Shown in pieces: positions 1-7,137 of a stretch of DNA of 7,293 nucleotides. The stretch is from Desulfovibrio sp. (lineage in GTDB: Bacteria > Desulfobacterota > Desulfovibrionia > Desulfovibrionales > Desulfovibrionaceae). Location: positions 1-7,293 of the forward strand of contig JAISXC010000303.1 in assembly GCA_031270875.1 (NCBI GenBank), written 5' to 3'. A model generated the notes under the pieces. It was given only the letters and a program-made list of their open reading frames with translations, was not told the DNA's origin and did no database searches. Position 1 is the stretch's first letter; every line of letters starts with the position of its first letter. The position numbers were made by a program, and so were the translations under genes.

Positions 1-64
1 GAAAAAAGGCCATCATTGCCGTCACAAAGTCGGCATAGGCCACCTTCCACGCGCTTCCAGCCAT
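1..64 (-). CDS. motB: Flagellar motor protein MotB, N-terminal fragment (partial)
   Basis: MotB is the stator subunit that anchors the MotA/MotB proton channel to peptidoglycan and carries the proton-binding aspartate. Only the first 21 codons are in the window. They read MAGSAWKVAYADFVTAMMAF and so on, matching the KxAYADFxTAMMAFF signature at the cytoplasmic end of the single MotB membrane helix. The proton-binding Asp of the helix and the whole OmpA-like periplasmic domain lie outside the window. The start codon at 62-64 is preceded by a GGAG Shine-Dalgarno with about 7 nt spacing. It follows motA by 23 bp on the same strand, the classic motAB arrangement, so the two are surely cotranscribed. 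Identity is secure from the signature and the neighbour. Whether the gene is intact cannot be seen. Confidence 0.93.
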   Translation of the reverse strand, partial: MAGSAWKVAYADFVTAMMAFF

Positions 65-87
65 AACCACTCCAAGTGTTTCGGGGA

Positions 88-936
88 TTAACCGCTCTTC
101 AGCTTTTCTTCCATTTCCAGAAAATTCGGGCGAAACGGATACGGTATGGCCCGACGGCCGTACTCCACGGCAATCAGCGGTGTGGAGCCGCGAATGGCTG
201 CGGATACGGCCTCTTTGACGGCATGATAATAAAAATGCTCCTCGGAAACAAAATTTTCCAGCTTGGAACCCATGGGGCCAAACAGACCGTAGCAGGCGAG
301 AATGCCGAAAAACGTGCCCACAAGCGCTGCGCCGATGTGATGGCCGAGCACTTCGGGGGGTTCGTTGATTTTGCCCATGGTCAGAACAACGCCGAGAACA
401 CAGGCCACAATGCCCATGCCGGGCATGGATTCGGCCATGTGGCTTACGGCGTGGGCGGGCAGCAGGCCCTCCTCGTGCATGGTTTTCATGTCCACATCCA
501 TAAGGCTGTCGATATCGGCCGGGTCGCCGGTGGTCAGATACACGCGCAACGTATCGCCTATGAAGTTGACGAGTCTCGCGTCTTTGGCGACATTGGGAAA
601 TTTGCTGAAAATGGGGCTGGATTCCGGCCTTTCCACGTCGCTTTCGATGCTGATGACGCCTTCCCTGTGCATTTTTGAAAAAAGGGCATACAGGAGCGCC
701 AATGTTTCCAGATAGTGATTTTTGCTGGAACCGGGGTCTGAAAAAAGGTGTTTCAAGCTTTTGACTATCAGCCCGAAGGTATATTTTGTCTGTGAACCGA
801 AAAAGGCTCCCAAACCGCAGCCTAAGATAATAATGTATTCAGCAGGTTGAAAAAGTACGCCCCATTCGCCGTGGGACATGGTATAGCCGGCGCCAACCGA
901 TGCCGCAACGATAAAGAGGCCGATCAACAAATACAT
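88..936 (-). CDS. motA: Flagellar motor stator protein MotA
   Basis: MotA forms the inner-membrane proton channel with MotB and pushes on the FliG rotor to drive rotation. The 282-residue product is close to the usual length of the E. coli-type family (295 in E. coli) and aligns end to end with it. Visible landmarks are QPAE near residues 30-33, the cytoplasmic segment with E98, the helix-3 motif SMPGMGIVACVLGVV with P172 (E. coli P173), HHIGAALVGTFFGILACYG leading to P221 (E. coli P222), and a terminal RPNFLEMEE. Four hydrophobic segments fit the known topology. At the position of E. coli R90, which contacts FliG, there is His, with Arg one residue later. The start at 934-936 begins directly with membrane helix 1. 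The upstream AGGCGGCGAG is a moderate ribosome-binding site. A sigma-28-type promoter lies about 75 bp upstream, and motB follows after 23 bp. Confidence 0.96.
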   Translation of the reverse strand: MYLLIGLFIVAASVGAGYTMSHGEWGVLFQPAEYIIILGCGLGAFFGSQTKYTFGLIVKSLKHLFSDPGSSKNHYLETLALLYALFSKMHREGVISIESDVERPESSPIFSKFPNVAKDARLVNFIGDTLRVYLTTGDPADIDSLMDVDMKTMHEEGLLPAHAVSHMAESMPGMGIVACVLGVVLTMGKINEPPEVLGHHIGAALVGTFFGILACYGLFGPMGSKLENFVSEEHFYYHAVKEAVSAAIRGSTPLIAVEYGRRAIPYPFRPNFLEMEEKLKSG

Positions 937-997
937 ATCTCGCCGCCTGTTGGCTCAGTTTCTGTAATAATACAAAGGCCACATTTGGAAGACTCAC

Positions 998-1016
998 TTA
1001 CCGGTAATTACAATTA
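998..1016. promoter_or_regulatory. Overlapping palindromes at the motA promoter
   Basis: Two short perfect dyads overlap here: TTACCGGTAA at 998-1007 and TAATT-AC-AATTA at 1005-1016. The second overlaps the predicted -10 element and the first covers the predicted transcription start and first transcribed bases. That is a typical place for an operator. No known regulator can be named from the sequence, and short AT-rich palindromes can arise by chance. Confidence 0.35.
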
Positions 1017-1040
1017 ACGCCAGAACGGGGAAAATCTTTA
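1014..1040 (-). promoter_or_regulatory. Predicted sigma-28 (FliA) promoter for motAB
   Basis: Read on the minus strand, the -35 element is TAAAGATT (1033-1040), followed by an 11-nt spacer and the -10 element GGCGTTAA (1014-1021). Against the FliA consensus TAAAGTTT-N11-GCCGATAA this is 13 of 16 matches with exact spacing. The expected transcription start is near 1007, giving a 5' leader of about 70 nt before motA. FliA control of motAB is known in enteric and other flagellated bacteria. The assignment here is from sequence match only. Confidence 0.75.
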
Positions 1041-1101
1041 GACCACGGCGCGCGTATTTCGGCAACGCGGTGCCGCATGGCTTGCGGATTCACGCTGCAA
1101 T

Positions 1102-2928
1102 CTACCTGCCGAAAAGTCCCTTGACAAGGCCTTCAGCTCCCCGTTTTCCCTTTTTGGCCGTGTCGCCGACGGCTTTGCCCGCACTGGAGAGCGCGTCCGA
1201 GGCGCTTTTGACTCCCGGAAGGGTGAATTTGGGATCCAGACCATAAGAAAGGCTGCTGAACGGCCCCTTGGCATAAACGGGAAGATTCAGGCCAAGAAGC
1301 CGCACTGACGCCGTGGCGTCCAGGTGCTCTTTGGGCAGGCTTGCCAGAGCGCGCCCTTTCGCGTCAATGCCCTGTGACGTTACGGTGACGGGCTGGGCCG
1401 TGACTTCTCCGTTGCGGGCCGCAAAGGGAACGCGTACAAGCTGGAGAGGCGCGGCGAGAGCGGATATTCCGGGTATTGCTTGCGGCAGGGAGGAGAGGGC
1501 GGCAACGCGCACGTCACGAGCTTCAAAAAGGCCTCCGCCGTTCAGGCTTGCCATAAGCTCCTTTGAATTCCTGCCCCTTATGCTCACATCGGCGTTCAGG
1601 TCCGCCGTGCCCTCCGCCGGACGGCCCTTGTGCAGGGCCTCAAGAAGGTTGCCGATGTTTATGCCCCGCGCCGTGAGTTTTGCCGCATAGCCCTTGTCCG
1701 GCATGTTTATGTCCGCCTGTCCCCTGAGCACTCCCCCGGTGCCAAGCGCGCAGTTCAAGGAAGTCAGGGCGTATTTTCCGTTTTCTCCTTTCACGCCAAA
1801 GGCAATGTCATTGACCGCCAGTTTGCCGTACTGCACGCCTGATACGGATATCTGCATATCCACAGTCGGCCACGACACTTCTTCCGTGGAGGGGGATTTC
1901 CTCTCCGCGCCCGCGGCGGCATTCGCGGTTTTATTCGCCGACGTGCCCCGGCTTTTCGCCGCTGAAGGGGCCGGGTCCTTCAAAAGGGCCAGATAGCTGT
2001 CCACTGGAACAACCCCGGCCTGTATCTTCCCTGTCACCGAAATGGCTTTTTCGAGAAGCAGGGCGAGGTCACCCTGTATTTTCACATTGTGCGGCAAAGC
2101 CAGTCGCAGGCTCGTCAGGCGCAGGGCCTGTTTGTGAAAGTCAAAAACACCTTCGCCGGCAAACTGGACAGGGCCGGCGTCCTTGGGGATGCGCCCGCCC
2201 AGCGGCGTAATGGTGACGGAAGATTGCCGGAAATTCAGAACCGCCGCTTTATAGCGGATTTTTGTATCCAGAGCCAGTGTTCCCGAGAGGTTGTCAGCTT
2301 TGTTCTGAACAAAATCAAAGGCGAAATCGCATTGGATGGAGGCATCCCCACCGCGGCGCAAATTTTCCACAGAAAGATTTATGTTTTTTATGTGGGCGCG
2401 TTTTCCGCTTCCGTCGTCCCAGACCACTTCACCCTGACGCAGCACCATCCGCTCCAGTTCAACCGGCAGATCGGCGGGAAAGTTCGGGGGCGCGGCCGGA
2501 GAAACGGCATCGGAAGAAGAATTTTTCCCCCCGCCGTCGCTCGCCGCGCCGATTTTGTCCGGGGTCGGGGGGACGTCCCCGCTTCCCCTCATTTCAAATA
2601 CGGGATTGTCCAGGCGAATTTCGCGTACCACCACATTGCCGGACAGCAACGGCATCAACTCCAGCGCAATCACGCCGCTTTTCATGGTGGCGGCCATGCC
2701 CCGGCCCTCTGATATTTCGCCCCAACGGGTTCTGCCCAGCGAAAGGCCGGGCGGAAAAAACGAGATGTCCGGCACGGTTTCGCACACAAGGGCCTTCCCT
2801 GTCGTCTGCTCTGTTATTTCGGCGATCCGTTTTACCATGAAATCGGCGTCAATTTGGCTGATCGCCACAATAGCGGAGACAATCAGGAGTGCCGCGATAC
2901 CCGAGCCCAGCAACAGAATACGCTTCAT
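1102..2928 (-). CDS. AsmA-family envelope protein
   Basis: The 608-residue product belongs to the AsmA family: inner-membrane-anchored periplasmic proteins implicated in outer-membrane assembly and lipid transport between membranes. E. coli AsmA has 617 residues. Residues 4-23 form an N-terminal membrane anchor after MKR. Residues 24-114 match the AsmA N-terminal domain (TGKALVCE, FFPPGLSLGRTRWGE, a LMPLLSGNVVVREIRLDNP segment). A Gly/Ser/Pro-rich linker covers about 115-150. Another low-complexity Ala/Ser/Lys stretch at about 318-350 separates the C-terminal AsmA domain (about 351-570, including LNGGGLFEARDV and LNLPVYAKGPFSSLSYGLDP). The tail is lysine/glycine-rich and ends in KGLFGR. The frame stays open to 3135, but the start at 2926-2928 is preferred because it begins at the membrane anchor and avoids overlapping cobQ; its GGGG ribosome-binding site is weak. 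It stands alone, divergent from cobQ. The specific paralogue (AsmA, TamB-like, YhdP-like) cannot be fixed, though length and layout fit AsmA best. Confidence 0.88.
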   Translation of the reverse strand: MKRILLLGSGIAALLIVSAIVAISQIDADFMVKRIAEITEQTTGKALVCETVPDISFFPPGLSLGRTRWGEISEGRGMAATMKSGVIALELMPLLSGNVVVREIRLDNPVFEMRGSGDVPPTPDKIGAASDGGGKNSSSDAVSPAAPPNFPADLPVELERMVLRQGEVVWDDGSGKRAHIKNINLSVENLRRGGDASIQCDFAFDFVQNKADNLSGTLALDTKIRYKAAVLNFRQSSVTITPLGGRIPKDAGPVQFAGEGVFDFHKQALRLTSLRLALPHNVKIQGDLALLLEKAISVTGKIQAGVVPVDSYLALLKDPAPSAAKSRGTSANKTANAAAGAERKSPSTEEVSWPTVDMQISVSGVQYGKLAVNDIAFGVKGENGKYALTSLNCALGTGGVLRGQADINMPDKGYAAKLTARGINIGNLLEALHKGRPAEGTADLNADVSIRGRNSKELMASLNGGGLFEARDVRVAALSSLPQAIPGISALAAPLQLVRVPFAARNGEVTAQPVTVTSQGIDAKGRALASLPKEHLDATASVRLLGLNLPVYAKGPFSSLSYGLDPKFTLPGVKSASDALSSAGKAVGDTAKKGKRGAEGLVKGLFGR

Positions 2929-3010
2929 AAGGACCCCGCATTGTAAATTACGGCGCGGACGCGCTTGCTGTCCGGAAAAATTTGAATCCGCGCCGATATG
3001 TCGTGGTTTC

Positions 3011-3039
3011 AGGATAAACCTGTCCGGCAATTTTTTCAA
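3011..3039 (-). promoter_or_regulatory. Predicted sigma-70 promoter for the asmA-like gene
   Basis: On the minus strand, TTGAAA (3034-3039) and TATCCT (3011-3016) are separated by exactly 17 bp. The -35 matches 5 of 6 consensus bases and the -10 matches 4 of 6. Transcription would begin near 3004, about 75 nt before the start codon at 2928. The element lies in the 191-bp divergent gap shared with cobQ. No equally good plus-strand promoter for cobQ was found there. Confidence 0.5.
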
Positions 3040-3119
3040 GTCCGGTCCATGTCTGTCGTCTGAGCCAGCCGGCAGCCCCGAGTATTGCCCTGCGGAGGAT
3101 TTGCGGATATGAGACAACC

Positions 3120-4682
<1,563 letters not shown>

Positions 4683-4698
4683 TATACCGCCACGTCGC

Positions 4699-4741
4699 GA
4701 ACACGCATTTGCAAGGATGTGTTTTTCCCGTGAGCGTGTTC
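4699..4741 (+). promoter_or_regulatory. Inverted repeat between cobQ and the receiver-Hpt gene, with competing hairpin
   Basis: GAACACGC (4699-4706) and GCGTGTTC (4734-4741) form a perfect 8-bp inverted repeat around a 27-nt loop. The right arm ends one base before the GGAG ribosome-binding site at 4743-4746. The left arm can instead pair AACAC (4700-4704) with GTGTT (4719-4723), a smaller hairpin that runs into five T residues (4722-4726) and resembles a weak terminator of cobQ. The two folds exclude each other. Function as terminator, attenuator or operator is not established. Confidence 0.35.
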
Positions 4742-4753
4742 TGGAGAAAATAC

Positions 4754-5899
4754 ATGAAAAATCGTTCGCTGTTGTTGTCGGGCGCATTGGCGCAACTTGC
4801 TCTGTTGCTCTGCATCTGTATATTCCGGTCCGATTTTGTCGGATTTTCGTCAAGCGTCGGTCTGCTGGCCGGCGTCATCGTAATTTTTCCCTTTGTCTGT
4901 TTGCGGCGTCTCCTGTCTGCGGCCGGAGGAGAGGGGATGCGGCCGGAGAATGCGCCGGGTTTGACGGAAATTCAGTCTGCGCCGCTGCCGTCCGGGCAGG
5001 CCGCGGCCGTGGAACCGAAAAAATCCGACGGACAGGTATCCGGACGGACGGTTGCCGTCAAGCCGGACGCGTCCGGCGCTGGCAAAGCGACGCACAAGCA
5101 TATCCCAACCATTCTTGTGGCTGACGACAATGAAATCAACCGGGCCATTCTTACGGAAATACTTGGGCAACACGGCCTGCTGACCGTTGAGGCAAGCGAT
5201 GGCCAGGAAGCGGTGGACATTATCAGGGAATGGGATATTTCACTTGTTCTGATGGATTTGGAAATGCCGGTCATGGACGGGAAAGAAGCCACCGCCCAGA
5301 TACGCGGCATGGGCAAATTGCCGCAGGATGTTCCCATTCTCGCCATGACGGCTCATACTGACGATTCTCTGCGAATGGACTGTCTGAGCCTCGGCATGAA
5401 CGGCTATTTGACCAAACCTGTTGATCTGCAGGAGCTGTATGCAGCCCTGCAAAGATGGTTGCCCGGCGGATTGGCGGATGCGGCCGGAGAAACCCGGGAC
5501 GGCTCCGCCCGGACCGGGGCGGCCGAAGGCGGCCGTGACGCTCCCATCAACACGGACGCCGGCCTTGCCACAACAGGCGGCAACAAAAAACTTTACCACA
5601 ATCTGCTGAACCGTTTTGTGGAGCGTTACGGGCAGGGCATGTCGCTTTTGCGGGAACTTCTGGAAAAGGAGTCGTATGCCGATGCCTCGCGTTTGGCCCA
5701 TACCATCAAGGGCGTCGCCGCCAACCTCGGCATGAAGCGCATCACAGACATCACCAAAAGCATTGAATCCTGTCTGCCGGATGTCCCGCCGGGAGAAAAT
5801 CTGCTTGAGCAATTTGAGGAGGCCATGCGCGAAGCCATTGAATACACAACGGTCTTCAGGTTGATCAAAACACGGCGCATGTCGGGGACCAGCGGCTGA
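4754..5899 (+). CDS. Membrane-anchored receiver-Hpt phosphorelay protein, no kinase domain
   Basis: This 381-residue protein appears to be a phosphorelay intermediate: a receiver domain that would take phosphate from an unseen kinase and an Hpt domain that would pass it on. Two hydrophobic helices (about 6-24 and 34-50) separated by a very short loop, followed by CLRRLL, predict a hairpin anchor with the rest cytoplasmic. A polar linker spans 55-115. The receiver (about 117-236) has acidic pocket D124/D125, phospho-acceptor D168 in LMDLEMPVMDG, T199 in MTAH and K221 in TKPVD. A Gly/Ala-rich linker follows. The Hpt domain (about 266-368) carries H316 in AHTIKGVAANLG. No dimerisation or ATPase domain is present. 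The start at 4754 has GGAG 7 nt upstream; the frame also reads back to a TTG at 4679 that overlaps the cobQ stop, but that has no support. The last ~15 residues look unlike the family, and a compatible continuation lies in another frame, suggesting a frameshift between 5842 and 5899. Confidence 0.85.
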   Translation: MKNRSLLLSGALAQLALLLCICIFRSDFVGFSSSVGLLAGVIVIFPFVCLRRLLSAAGGEGMRPENAPGLTEIQSAPLPSGQAAAVEPKKSDGQVSGRTVAVKPDASGAGKATHKHIPTILVADDNEINRAILTEILGQHGLLTVEASDGQEAVDIIREWDISLVLMDLEMPVMDGKEATAQIRGMGKLPQDVPILAMTAHTDDSLRMDCLSLGMNGYLTKPVDLQELYAALQRWLPGGLADAAGETRDGSARTGAAEGGRDAPINTDAGLATTGGNKKLYHNLLNRFVERYGQGMSLLRELLEKESYADASRLAHTIKGVAANLGMKRITDITKSIESCLPDVPPGENLLEQFEEAMREAIEYTTVFRLIKTRRMSGTSG

Positions 5900-5919
5900 C
5901 GGACGCGGACGCCGCCGCT

Positions 5920-6129
5920 TTGCTGGAACTGCTTGAAAATCTGCCCTACAGGGTTGAAAGAGATTGGGGGGGCACGCAGCGCGCGCTGGAAAAATATTTG
6001 GCGATCACCACGAACACGCCTGTCGCCGGAAAGGTTGCGGCCCTGTGCAGAGCGATTGACGACTTTGACCTGGAGGCCATTGAGCGGAGTATGGTTGACC
6101 TGCAGCAAAACCTTGTCCTGGCCCGATGA
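5920..6129 (+). CDS. Short ORF, probable frame-displaced C-terminal module of the receiver-Hpt protein
   Basis: The frame is open from 5842 to the TGA at 6127-6129. The first plausible start is a TTG at 5920 with no ribosome-binding site, giving 69 residues. The sequence is acidic and helical: upstream of TTG it reads DQRLTDADAAALLELLENL, then RDWGGTQRALEKYL and CRAIDDFDLEAIERSMVDLQ. This pattern of leucine-rich helices with a DDFD-x-EAI motif resembles the short module that often ends Hpt-containing hybrid sensor proteins. That comparison is from memory of the family. The coding style continues smoothly from the upstream gene with only a change of frame, so a one-base loss or a -1 shift in 5842-5899 is the simplest explanation. 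Its stop overlaps the GT8 start as ATGA, which suggests the frame really is translated. The alternative is an independent small gene. Confidence 0.45.
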   Translation: MLELLENLPYRVERDWGGTQRALEKYLAITTNTPVAGKVAALCRAIDDFDLEAIERSMVDLQQNLVLAR

Positions 6130-6941
6130 AAATTGTCTTTTGCATAGACGACAATCCGCGTTATCTTTTGCTTCTCAAGGTGGCCGTGCGTTCCCTACGC
6201 GCTCTGCACGGGGCGGATGTTCCATGCCTGTGCGTATACGCGGGGCGGCAAAAAAACGTATTGGACACGCTTGAGGAGGAAGCGGTCCCGCTCGCCCGCT
6301 ACACGCCGCGCCTGCTGCCGGAATTGCTGCCGCAGCGTGCGCAGCGCTGCGTCGGGTGTTTTCTCAAACTGGAACTCGCCCTTGTTCCCGAACTGCGGGA
6401 TGACGATTTTGCTTTGTATTGTGATGCGGATGTGCTTTTTTACAGAACCGTCACAGAGCTTTTAGACACCAGGCCCCGATACATGGGAATGGCGCGTGAA
6501 GCCACGGCTCCGTTTTTTCATGAGCATCAGCGGCTTGACTATCGGTTTCGGGAGCGGAACTACACCGTGCCCATGCCGTTTCCCACCTGGACGTTTTCCA
6601 GCGGGGTGGTTCTTTTCAACCTGCGGCGGCTGCGCCACCGCGACATGATTGAGCATTTTTTGGCCTTCTCTCTGCAACATGCCGGGAATATAGGAAATTT
6701 CGACCAATCCCTGCTGAATTATTTTTTCGGCAGACGAATCACGCGCCTGCCTGATCGCTGGAACCGCCCCCCGTATCAGCATGATTGTCCGGAAACGGCG
6801 CATATTGTGCATTTTCACGGTCCAAAACCCTGGGACGAGACGGCGTTCCCGGAGTTGCGCATAAACTGTTTTGAGGCGATGCGCGCCGTCTGGATGGGCT
6901 ATCTGCGCGAGGATGAGCTGGAACAACTCAATCATTTCTGA
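6126..6941 (+). CDS. Glycosyltransferase family 8 protein (LgtC-like)
   Basis: The 271-residue protein fits the GT8 family: retaining glycosyltransferases that use UDP-sugars, usually galactose or glucose, and a divalent metal. In Gram-negative bacteria they often build lipopolysaccharide or other surface glycans. Landmarks are an N-terminal beta strand with a nucleotide-contacting DD (MKIVFCIDDN), the metal-binding DAD at 100-102 in YCDADVLF, SSGVVLFNLRRLR (158-170), NFDQSLLNYFF (191-201) and HFHGPKPW (229-236), the C-terminal His/Lys motif that holds the UDP diphosphate. No signal peptide or membrane helix is seen, so it should be cytosolic or peripheral. Its ATG overlaps the stop of the preceding short frame (ATGA) and has no ribosome-binding site of its own, so translation is probably coupled. 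Acceptor and donor cannot be told from sequence. The position before cheW leaves open a role in surface or flagellar glycosylation, but nothing shows that directly. Confidence 0.87.
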   Translation: MKIVFCIDDNPRYLLLLKVAVRSLRALHGADVPCLCVYAGRQKNVLDTLEEEAVPLARYTPRLLPELLPQRAQRCVGCFLKLELALVPELRDDDFALYCDADVLFYRTVTELLDTRPRYMGMAREATAPFFHEHQRLDYRFRERNYTVPMPFPTWTFSSGVVLFNLRRLRHRDMIEHFLAFSLQHAGNIGNFDQSLLNYFFGRRITRLPDRWNRPPYQHDCPETAHIVHFHGPKPWDETAFPELRINCFEAMRAVWMGYLREDELEQLNHF

Positions 6942-6991
6942 GCATGGCGGAAAATATGAAAATTCGATCGGCCGCCGACGGCATTTGTAAA

Positions 6992-7016
6992 ACCGCTTTG
7001 CAGGCGCGGTGCTTTT
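6992..7016 (+). terminator. Weak candidate terminator after the GT8 gene
   Basis: ACCGC (6992-6996) and GCGGT (7006-7010) form a 5-bp GC-rich stem with a 9-nt loop, followed by GC and then TTTT (7013-7016). It sits in the right place, between the GT8 stop and the FliA-type promoter at 7020, but the stem is short and the T run interrupted. Treat it as tentative. Confidence 0.25.
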
Positions 7017-7019
7017 CCC

Positions 7020-7046
7020 TGAAGTTTTTTGTCTGTCTGCCGATAG
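7020..7046 (+). promoter_or_regulatory. Predicted sigma-28 (FliA) promoter for cheW
   Basis: The -35 element TGAAGTTT (7020-7027), an 11-nt spacer and the -10 element GCCGATAG (7039-7046) match the FliA consensus TAAAGTTT-N11-GCCGATAA at 14 of 16 positions with exact spacing. The predicted start of transcription is near 7053, leaving a leader of about 85 nt. cheW is a classic late-flagellar gene, which supports the reading. It is the better of the two FliA-type promoters in this window. Confidence 0.8.
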
Positions 7047-7051
7047 ACGTA

Positions 7052-7079
7052 GCAGACGGCTTGTTTCAGCCGATTCTGC
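7052..7079 (+). promoter_or_regulatory. Stem-loop at the predicted 5' end of the cheW mRNA
   Basis: GCAGACGGCT (7052-7061) pairs with AGCCG (7068-7072) and TCTGC (7075-7079): a 10-bp stem with a 2-nt bulge (AT) and a 6-nt loop TGTTTC. It begins almost exactly at the predicted FliA start site, so it would cap the transcript and could protect it from 5'-end decay. At DNA level, GCAGAC (7052-7057) also forms a dyad with GTCTGC (7035-7040) across the -10 element, a possible operator. Confidence 0.4.
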
Positions 7080-7137
7080 AAACGGTTGAGTGTTGCCGCA
7101 CAAATGAGTTCTTACCGCAGGTGACGGAGGGGTAGTA

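Noticed and set aside
1041..1101. Terminator after the asmA-like gene
   Set aside because: Only very short GC stems such as GCGG-TG-CCGC are present, with an impossible loop and no T run.
2089..2840. Plus-strand ORFs opposite the asmA-like gene
   Set aside because: Mirror frames of a GC-rich gene with Arg/Pro/Gln-rich translations and no start signals.
2929..3119. Cobalamin riboswitch in the cobQ leader
   Set aside because: The region is short for this riboswitch and I could not find the B12-box (GCCACTG-like) or the conserved core; a covariance-model search would settle it.
6944..7135. 63-codon plus-strand ORF filling the gap between the GT8 gene and cheW
   Set aside because: It spans the predicted FliA promoter and cheW leader, has no clear ribosome-binding site, a Cys/Phe-rich composition and no recognisable family.
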